Shown here piece by piece: positions 1 through 5,968 of a stretch of DNA of 5,968 bases. Below the pieces are notes generated by a model, which saw only the letters and a program-made list of their open reading frames with translations, was not told where the DNA came from and did not search any database. Where the stretch lies: positions 1 to 5,968 of the forward strand of contig JAJCYJ010000059.1 of NCBI GenBank assembly GCA_029262975.1, written 5' to 3'. A program made the position numbers and the translations under genes. Source of the DNA: Saprospiraceae bacterium (lineage in GTDB: Bacteria; Bacteroidota; Bacteroidia; Chitinophagales; Saprospiraceae). Position 1 is the first letter of the stretch, and each line of letters opens with the position of its first letter.

Positions 1-1
1 A

Positions 2-1657
2 AAGACCCTACTGGGAGAAACTGATTCTTTTGATGGAACAAACGGTGGCATCTATCTTATTTTGGACGATACTACGGAAGATGTACTTATGAAAGTAGGC
101 ATTTCTTATGTCAGCACTGCACAAGCTAAACTCAATATTGATAAAGAATTAGATCACTGGGATTTTGATCTTGTAGTTGAAGAATCAAAAAAAGAATGGA
201 ATAATCTGTTAAGCAGAATTGAAATAGAGGGAAATGATGAAACACAAAGACGCAGATTTTATACGGATCTATGGAAGGCATTACAAGGGAGAAGAATTAT
301 AAGCGATATAAATGGTAAGTATTGTGACATGACAGGTGAGCTCCCGCGAATAGGACAGATACCGTTAGATGAAAAGGGGAAGCCAAAATTTAATCATTTC
401 AATTCAGATTCTTTTTGGGGTGCGCAATGGACAATCACCACACTTTGGGGATTGGTTTATCCTGAAATTGCAGAGCAGTTTGTTCATTCCATGTTGTTAA
501 TGTATGAAGATGGAGGACTTATTCCACGGGGACCGTCCGGAGGAAATTATACACATGTCATGACAGGTGCTTCTTCAACACCCTTCATTGTTGGCACCTA
601 TATGAAAGGTATTAGAAATTTTAATGTAGAAAAAGCTTTCCAGGGAATGAGAAAAAATCATTTGCCTGGTGGTACAATGGGAAGAGCTGGTTATGAACAT
701 ACAACACAAAAAGGAGGTGGTTTAGAATATTATATTGATCGGGGATATATTCCATATCCATTGGATAGTGTAAGGTGGGGCGGTCACCAGGATGGCGCAG
801 GGCAAACATTGGAATACGCATATCAAGATTGGTGTCTGGCGCAGATGGCAAAAGCTTTAGGCAAGGAAGAAGATTATAATCTCTTTTTAAATAGATCTGG
901 TAATTGGAAAAATATATTTGATCCAGAGACCAAATGGATACGTCCGAAAGGTCAAGATGGAAAGTGGAAATCTCCTTTTGATCCATTTGAATTCAAAAAT
1001 GGGTTTGTAGAATCCAATGCTGCTCAGGCTACATGGTATGTACCACAAGATTTACCAGGCCTGGCAATGATGATGGGTGGGAATGCACAAGCTGCAGAAA
1101 AGCTCAATACTTCTTTTGAAACAGCTTCCAGGTTAGACTTTACTTCTGGAAAATCTCATGCAAAAGAGTTAGAAGAACAAAACCGAAGAATTCCAATTAA
1201 TTATGGAAATCAGCCATCGATTCAGACTGCATTTGTGTTTAATCATATTGATCATCCATGGCTTACGCAAAAATGGTCAAGGCAAATTGTTGACAAAGTT
1301 TTTGGAGATCTAACCCCATCATTCGGGTACAGCGGTGATGAAGATCAGGGATTAATGGGTGCTCTCGCTGTCTTAATGAAAATAGGATTATTTGAAATGA
1401 AGTCCGGCGCAGAAATAATTCCGAAAATAGATATTGGCAGTCCCATATTTGACAAGATTACAATCCATTTAAATAAAGATTATTATGATGGCGACAGCAT
1501 TCAGATAATCACAATAAACAATAGTTTTGACCATCCATATATTCAAGAATTAAAATGGAATAAGGAGATACTAAGTAAACCTGAAATCAAACATAGTGAC
1601 CTGACTAAGGGAGGAAAATTAGAATTAACCATGGGAATTAGCCCTAATTATAATTGA
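2..1657 (+). CDS. GH92 family glycoside hydrolase (alpha-mannosidase-like), 5'-truncated by the window edge
   Basis: The frame is open from the first bases to TGA at 1655-1657, giving about 551 residues. GH92 proteins are usually 700-800 residues, so the signal peptide and most of the N-terminal beta-sandwich lie outside. Characterised GH92 enzymes are Ca2+-dependent exo-alpha-mannosidases acting on glycans in the periplasm or at the cell surface. Recognisable family blocks in order are: the end of the N-domain (VGISYVS, about 92-112), FYTDLW (257-274), the (alpha/alpha)6-barrel segment with GLIPRGPSGG, FVESNAAQATW with the probable catalytic acid Glu (codon 1010-1012), YGNQPS (1202-1219), GDEDQG (1334-1351) with the D-x-D proposed as general base in the family, and the closing beta-domain (IGSPIFDKI to MGISPN). 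Several usual sugar-pocket motifs are altered, so the exact substrate is uncertain. A TTG at 62 is not the start, because family sequence continues upstream of it. Family call is strong; mannosidase activity is inference. Confidence 0.88.
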   Translation, partial: KTLLGETDSFDGTNGGIYLILDDTTEDVLMKVGISYVSTAQAKLNIDKELDHWDFDLVVEESKKEWNNLLSRIEIEGNDETQRRRFYTDLWKALQGRRIISDINGKYCDMTGELPRIGQIPLDEKGKPKFNHFNSDSFWGAQWTITTLWGLVYPEIAEQFVHSMLLMYEDGGLIPRGPSGGNYTHVMTGASSTPFIVGTYMKGIRNFNVEKAFQGMRKNHLPGGTMGRAGYEHTTQKGGGLEYYIDRGYIPYPLDSVRWGGHQDGAGQTLEYAYQDWCLAQMAKALGKEEDYNLFLNRSGNWKNIFDPETKWIRPKGQDGKWKSPFDPFEFKNGFVESNAAQATWYVPQDLPGLAMMMGGNAQAAEKLNTSFETASRLDFTSGKSHAKELEEQNRRIPINYGNQPSIQTAFVFNHIDHPWLTQKWSRQIVDKVFGDLTPSFGYSGDEDQGLMGALAVLMKIGLFEMKSGAEIIPKIDIGSPIFDKITIHLNKDYYDGDSIQIITINNSFDHPYIQELKWNKEILSKPEIKHSDLTKGGKLELTMGISPNYN

Positions 1658-1863
1658 AGATTTTATTAAACAGAAATTCCTGTTACGCATTTATTTTAGA
1701 TGCTACCTTTAATGTCTCAAATTATAATTAGTTGATGCTGGTTAAGCGATGACATATCTATTACTCACTAATTTTCTCCAACAGATTATTTCATTAGCCC
1801 GTTTTTTATCTAATTACTACGAATAGACAGTTATATTTAAAAGAAAATCCAGAATATACAGAT
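1658..1863. other. Intergenic region between the GH92 gene and the cytochrome/DUF1553 gene
   Basis: These 206 bases are strongly A/T-rich and contain no open frame longer than a few codons and no RNA gene I recognise. No GC-rich hairpin followed by a T-run is present, so a factor-independent terminator after the GH92 gene is not evident. The Bacteroidota -7 consensus TAnnTTTG is absent. The nearest promoter-like arrangement is TTGATG (1732-1737), 17 bases, then TATCTA (1755-1760), which is a weak match. The gap is long enough to carry a promoter for the downstream pair, but the sequence does not prove one. Confidence 0.5.
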
Positions 1864-4704
1864 ATGGATCATTCATGGATCTGGTTATTTCATTTTTTAG
1901 GTCGATTACATCCATTGGTCGTGCACTTTCCTATAGGTCTGCTTGTCATAGCCTTGTTAATGGAAATGATATCCCTAAATGGAAAAAAGCCAGGCTTACG
2001 GGAGGGAATTAATTGGATGGTCTACCTGGGTGCATTCTTCGCAGTTATATCCGCGTTTCTTGGATGGTTATTAGTCTCATACGATGATTATTCAGACGAA
2101 TTGGTCAAGTGGCACCAATACTTAGGTATTTCGACAGCCATATTATCCGTACTGACTGCCTTTATATTGCATCGCACAGAAGGGCAGAAATTATCCAGAT
2201 ATATAGGGTACAGAATTGTTTTGTTTCTGACCGTTGTCACACTTCTTATAACTGGCCATCTTGGTGCTGGTCTTACTCATGGAGAGGATTTCTTGTCTAG
2301 TACCCTTCCCTGGAATCAAAGTGATCCGATCGAATCTAACGCCAAAAATTTCTTGACGAACATCAATGGTCTGGATACCTTAACTTCAGATCAACATGAC
2401 CAACTAAACCTCGAAGTGCGCCAAATCATGGCTCATAATTGTTACCAATGTCATAGTGAACACAAACATAAGGGAGATCTTGTATTGGAAAATAAACGGG
2501 GTGTTTTTAAAGGTGGTAAGTCTGGTCCAGTAATTATTCCGGGATTCCCTGAACGAAGTGAAATTTTCAAGAGAATTACATTACACAAAAATCATGAAGA
2601 TGTAATGCCGCAGAAAGGTAAATTACTCAATGAATACGAAATCACTTTATTTAAATTATGGATTAAAAATGGGGCCAATTGGTCCGACCGATCATTAGAG
2701 ATTTTTCCAGAAGCACCACTTGCACTTACAAATCCGGGATTACCCGTTGGGAGTAAAGAGCCTCATCCTATTGACAAAATAATAGATGAATATTTTAACA
2801 TCAATAATGTTCCATGGCCAAATTTAATTGACGATCAGACTTTTATCAGGCGTATTTATCTGGACATTATTGGATTGCTCCCTGAACCCCAAAAAGTCTC
2901 ACAATTTATTAATGATCCAAATCCGGGCAAACGAGAGAAACTCATTGATGAATTACTAGCTGATGATCTTAATTATACCGAGCACTGGTTAAGTTTTTGG
3001 AATGATTTATTGCGAAATGATTATAGTGGTCCGGGGTTTATCACTGGCGGAAGAAAACAAATAACGGACTGGTTATATCTCTCTTTGGAAAACAATAAAC
3101 CTTACAATTTAATGGTGCGTGAACTGGTCAATCCTGATGAAGATGCTGAAGGATTTATAAAAGGAATTGAATGGAGGGGAACGATTAACGCCAGTCAAAG
3201 GACCGAAATGCAAGCTGCACAGAATATTGGTCAATCTCTTATGGGTATAAATGTAAAATGTGCCTCTTGTCACAACAGTTTTGTAAGTAATCTTACACTT
3301 AAACAGACGTACGGGTTTGCCTCCATTTTTTCAAAAGCAAAAATGGAATTAAATAGATGCGATATGCCATTAGGCGAATTTGCCGTTCCTGAATTTATTT
3401 ATAAAGAGTTGGGTTCAGTTGAAGCCGAGTCAGTAAAAGAACGCTTGCTCAAATTATCAGAAATAATTGTGAAACCAGAAAATGGAAGACTATATCGGAC
3501 GGTTGTAAATCGTATCTGGAAACGTCTTTTGGGAAGAGGGATCGTTGAACCAGTCGATGAAATGGATCAACCACCATGGCACTCTTCATTATTAGATTGG
3601 ATAGCAGCAGATTTTATAAATGCAGATTTCAATTTAAAATATTTATTACGGACCATTGTCACATCAAAAACATATCAATTACCAGTGGTAAGTTATAAAA
3701 GCCAAGAAGATACGAGAGTTGATTTTGTCTTTAAAGGCCCACTACAAAGACGAATGAGTGCAGAACAATTTTCAGATGCAGTTAGTCAAATTGTTTCACC
3801 CATGTATTACGCTGCTGCTTATAATCCAACCATCGAAGATTTGTCATTTAGAAGGTTCTGGCACAGGGAAGTGAAATTCGAACGCGATGTCTTGCCCGAG
3901 CCAGGAAAAAGATATTTTAGAAAAATATTAAAATTAAAAGATAAAGAATTGCTTTTGGCAAAAGCCTTGATTTCAGTAGACAATTCGTACGTTCTATTTA
4001 TTAATGGAAAAAGAATGTCGGAGGGGGACGACTGGCGAAAATCCGAGAAATTGGACATTAAAGCAATACTGGTGGAAGGTGAGAATATCATAGCGATAGA
4101 AGGAGTAAATAAAGGACCATTAGCCAAACCTGCAGGCATACTGTTTGCCATACAAATACAGTATACAGGAGAAGATGATTTTATTATTGACGGTCGCAAA
4201 GGTTGGAAAAGCTCAGCAAACAAACCTGGTGAGCAATGGACAAGCTTGAAATATAAAATGGAAGATTGGCAGGATGTTCGTGACTTTGGAACTAAAAACT
4301 GGGGGCAGTTGGTCAACTATACATTTACAAATGATGTAAAACAATTTGCAAGAGCGAGTCTGGTAGAACAACATCCATTTCTAAAAGCGATGGGTCGACC
4401 AAGCAGAGAAAATGTCACTTCCTCCCGGGATGATATGCCTACCCTGCTCCAGGCCCTTGAATTAACTAATGGAACTTATTTTAACAATGTTCTGGAAGAG
4501 GGTGCGATAGCATGGTTGGAAGAATACAGTGAAAAGAAAGAGCTTATTCCTGAATTACTCTATAGCAAAGCATTTGGAAGAGACCCTACCAGTCCAGAAA
4601 AAACAATTATGCGTAATGCATTGGGAGATGATCCGGGAAAGGAGGAACTACAGGATCTTTTCTGGTCCACAGTGCTGTTACCTGAATTTCAATTTATTAA
4701 TTAG
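1864..4704 (+). CDS. Membrane-anchored di-haem protein: DUF2231 + PSCyt1 cytochrome c + DUF1549 (PSCyt2) + DUF1553 (PSD1)
   Basis: 946 residues. Residues ~17-137 hold four hydrophobic helices with HPLVVHFPIG (16-25) and GHLGAGLTHGEDFL (131-144), typical of DUF2231-type domains. Loops at 39-50 and 103-113 are basic and the one at 73-83 is acidic, which predicts both termini in the periplasm. Residues ~185-273 form a PSCyt1 cytochrome c domain with CYQCH (193-197) and a likely distal ligand Met248 in MPQKGK. DUF1549 begins near His301 (HPIDKIIDEYF, then IRRIYLDIIGLLP) and ends at a second haem site, CASCH (466-470). DUF1553 starts near Asn540 (NGRLYRTVVNRIW, GRGIVEPVDEMD). It is interrupted at about 683-815 by a beta-rich segment resembling a galactose-binding-like domain, then resumes with MGRPSREN and LQALELTNG. 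The function of these domains is not established; electron transfer linked to an extracytoplasmic reaction is inference. ATG 1864 is the first start after an in-frame stop at 1795. No Shine-Dalgarno is visible. The next gene starts 5 bases downstream. Confidence 0.92.
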   Translation: MDHSWIWLFHFLGRLHPLVVHFPIGLLVIALLMEMISLNGKKPGLREGINWMVYLGAFFAVISAFLGWLLVSYDDYSDELVKWHQYLGISTAILSVLTAFILHRTEGQKLSRYIGYRIVLFLTVVTLLITGHLGAGLTHGEDFLSSTLPWNQSDPIESNAKNFLTNINGLDTLTSDQHDQLNLEVRQIMAHNCYQCHSEHKHKGDLVLENKRGVFKGGKSGPVIIPGFPERSEIFKRITLHKNHEDVMPQKGKLLNEYEITLFKLWIKNGANWSDRSLEIFPEAPLALTNPGLPVGSKEPHPIDKIIDEYFNINNVPWPNLIDDQTFIRRIYLDIIGLLPEPQKVSQFINDPNPGKREKLIDELLADDLNYTEHWLSFWNDLLRNDYSGPGFITGGRKQITDWLYLSLENNKPYNLMVRELVNPDEDAEGFIKGIEWRGTINASQRTEMQAAQNIGQSLMGINVKCASCHNSFVSNLTLKQTYGFASIFSKAKMELNRCDMPLGEFAVPEFIYKELGSVEAESVKERLLKLSEIIVKPENGRLYRTVVNRIWKRLLGRGIVEPVDEMDQPPWHSSLLDWIAADFINADFNLKYLLRTIVTSKTYQLPVVSYKSQEDTRVDFVFKGPLQRRMSAEQFSDAVSQIVSPMYYAAAYNPTIEDLSFRRFWHREVKFERDVLPEPGKRYFRKILKLKDKELLLAKALISVDNSYVLFINGKRMSEGDDWRKSEKLDIKAILVEGENIIAIEGVNKGPLAKPAGILFAIQIQYTGEDDFIIDGRKGWKSSANKPGEQWTSLKYKMEDWQDVRDFGTKNWGQLVNYTFTNDVKQFARASLVEQHPFLKAMGRPSRENVTSSRDDMPTLLQALELTNGTYFNNVLEEGAIAWLEEYSEKKELIPELLYSKAFGRDPTSPEKTIMRNALGDDPGKEELQDLFWSTVLLPEFQFIN

Positions 4705-4709
4705 CGATC

Positions 4710-5968
4710 ATGGAATCAAATACCACAAAGAACGCATCAAGGCGAAAGTTTATAAAACAAATGTCAGCTGCAAGTATTGCTGCAGCTTCAACGAGTATTT
4801 GTAGTTCCAGTTTTCTAAGTTCGTGTAAAAATATTCAGGAGCGTGCGTCAAAAGCTGACACTGTTATCCTCTTATGGATGGCAGGAGGAATGGCACATAC
4901 AGAAACTTTCGATCCTAAGGCATTTGTTCCTTTTGAGAAGGGTATAGAAAGCAAAAGAGTACTTAGTACATTTCCAAAAGTGCCCACTATTGTAGATGGT
5001 CTACATTTTTCAGAAGGGCTTCAGTCGATCGGTAATGTAATGAATAAGGGAACCATCATTCGCTCTTATCAATCAGCGGACCTGGGACATATTTTACATA
5101 CAAGACATCAATATCACTGGCACACTTGTTATGAACCTCCTCAGTCTGTACAACCACCACACATTGGTGCCTGGATAGCGAAAGAATTGGGGCCTGCCAA
5201 TCCGGTAATACCTCCCTTTATCGCCATTGGACAGCGATTTACAGTTGGAGAAGCAGAAGAGCTAAAGGCTTTTCACTCGGCAGGATTCCTGGGAACAGAA
5301 TATGGTCCTTTTCTAATTCCGGATCCCTCTAGTGGATTAGAAAGTGTCCGGCCACCTCAAGGAATGTCCCTTAAAAGATTTGAATCCCGTAATAAACTTT
5401 ATAAAAAACTGGCGAATAAAAGTCCAATTTTGAAGCGTGGAAGCGATTATCAAAAAGAATCGCTTATGCGCTCAATGGAACAATCTTATCGATTATTAAA
5501 TTCACCGGAAGCTGAGGTTTTCGATTTGTCTCAAGAGCCTCAGGAAGTATATACTAATTATAATACAGGCAGATTTGGGCTGGGTTGTCTTTTAGCCAAA
5601 AGGCTGGCTATGAACGGGGGGAGATTTATCAGTGTCTCTACTGAATATGAACCATTTCTGGGTTGGGATACACATGAAAATGGTCACTTGCGCCTTGTTA
5701 AAATGAAAGAATTAATTGACCGACCTATAGCACAATTAATTAATGATTTAGATGAATCAGGCCATTTGGACAAAACATTGATTATTCTGGCCAGTGAATT
5801 TAGTCGTGATGCTATTCTAGAAGGCCGACCTGGTGAGCCAGTAAAGGACCAGGTTGATCAGCCCGATATTATTAATGAAGAAAAATTCTATGGTATGCAC
5901 CGCCACTTTACAGATGGCAGTTCTATTCTCATGTGGGGAGGTGGCGTAAAAAAAGGTTTTGTATATGG
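4710..5968 (+). CDS. DUF1501 family protein (alkaline-phosphatase-like fold), Tat-exported probable lipoprotein, 3'-truncated by the window edge
   Basis: ATG at 4710 opens a frame that runs without a stop to the edge, giving 419 full codons. DUF1501 proteins are usually somewhat longer, so only the C-terminal tail is missing. The N-terminus carries a twin-arginine motif (SRRKFIK, 10-16), an Ala/Ser-rich hydrophobic stretch and a lipobox-like LSSC ending at Cys39, consistent with Tat export followed by lipid anchoring. The mature part begins with LLWMAGGMAHTETFDPK (54-70), the metal-site-like block of the family. A histidine cluster follows at 127-138, then FGLGCLLAKRL, WDTH (319-322), a SEFSRD block (362-367) where the family usually has EFGRT, HRH (397-399) and MWGGGVKKG. 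No enzymatic activity is established for DUF1501. It starts 5 bases after the DUF1553 gene with no Shine-Dalgarno, so translational coupling in one operon is very likely. The two families are known recurrent neighbours, which supports a shared task outside the cytoplasm. Confidence 0.92.
   Translation, partial: MESNTTKNASRRKFIKQMSAASIAAASTSICSSSFLSSCKNIQERASKADTVILLWMAGGMAHTETFDPKAFVPFEKGIESKRVLSTFPKVPTIVDGLHFSEGLQSIGNVMNKGTIIRSYQSADLGHILHTRHQYHWHTCYEPPQSVQPPHIGAWIAKELGPANPVIPPFIAIGQRFTVGEAEELKAFHSAGFLGTEYGPFLIPDPSSGLESVRPPQGMSLKRFESRNKLYKKLANKSPILKRGSDYQKESLMRSMEQSYRLLNSPEAEVFDLSQEPQEVYTNYNTGRFGLGCLLAKRLAMNGGRFISVSTEYEPFLGWDTHENGHLRLVKMKELIDRPIAQLINDLDESGHLDKTLIILASEFSRDAILEGRPGEPVKDQVDQPDIINEEKFYGMHRHFTDGSSILMWGGGVKKGFVY

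Noticed and set aside
62..64. TTG as the start of the GH92 gene
   Set aside because: The same frame is open back to base 2 and already encodes plausible GH92 N-domain sequence, so the gene simply begins outside the window.
621..986. Open frame on the minus strand inside the GH92 gene (121 codons)
   Set aside because: It is fully antisense to a region with clear GH92 family sequence, and its translation resembles no family I recognise.
1670..1684. Weak inverted repeat ACAG...CTGT just after the GH92 stop codon
   Set aside because: The stem is only four base pairs with no following T-run, so it does not qualify as a terminator.
1646..1729. Palindromic decamer AATTATAATT present at 1646-1655 and again at 1720-1729
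   Set aside because: It is short and pure A/T, expected by chance in AT-rich DNA. The first copy is inside coding sequence and nothing else supports an operator.
1732..1760. TTGATG - 17 bases - TATCTA as a promoter for the downstream pair
   Set aside because: The match is weak to sigma70-type consensus and fails the Bacteroidota TAnnTTTG pattern, so it was not listed as a promoter.
3819..4316. Open frame on the minus strand inside the DUF1553 gene (165 codons)
   Set aside because: It lies opposite conserved coding sequence, is rich in Ser/Phe/Leu as expected for an antisense shadow, and has no recognisable domain.
4529..4804. Plus-strand open frame spanning the junction of the DUF1553 and DUF1501 genes
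   Set aside because: It overlaps both real genes in another frame. The genuine downstream start is ATG 4710, whose product has a Tat signal and DUF1501 motifs.

Overview
The window is a compact, one-strand (+) stretch of AT-rich bacterial DNA (roughly 40% GC by eye). It holds two long genes that are complete at their 3' ends and a third that runs off the right edge. No Shine-Dalgarno-like sequence precedes either visible start codon. The leaders are A/T-rich, and the gene families are ones I associate with glycan-degrading, often marine or environmental, Bacteroidota. Bacteroidota is therefore my best guess. Planctomycetota, Verrucomicrobiota or Lentisphaerota use the same families and cannot be excluded from sequence alone.

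Layout: (1) 2-1657 is the C-terminal ~551 residues of a glycoside hydrolase family 92 (GH92, alpha-mannosidase-type) protein whose N-terminus lies left of the window. (2) 1658-1863 is a 206-bp gap with no RNA gene, clear terminator or consensus promoter. (3) 1864-4704 encodes a 946-residue membrane-anchored, di-haem, multidomain protein: a four-helix DUF2231-type membrane domain, a PSCyt1 cytochrome c domain, DUF1549 (PSCyt2) with a second CxxCH, then DUF1553 (PSD1) interrupted by a probable galactose-binding-like beta-sandwich. (4) Five bases downstream, 4710-5968 (open at the right edge) encodes a DUF1501 protein of the alkaline-phosphatase-like superfamily. It has a twin-arginine motif and a lipobox-like Cys.

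How they may work together: genes 2 and 3 are almost certainly one transcription unit. They form the recurrent but functionally uncharacterised DUF1549/DUF1553 + DUF1501 pair. Charge distribution puts the haem domains of gene 2 on the periplasmic side, and gene 3 is predicted to be exported folded by Tat, so the two products would meet outside the cytoplasm. The adjacent GH92 gene suggests a glycan-processing context, but the 206-bp gap leaves co-transcription open. The most interesting material is this uncharacterised redox/phosphatase-fold pair, a regularly spaced five-histidine cluster in the DUF1501 protein, and a GH92 protein that keeps the catalytic acids but has lost several usual sugar-pocket motifs.
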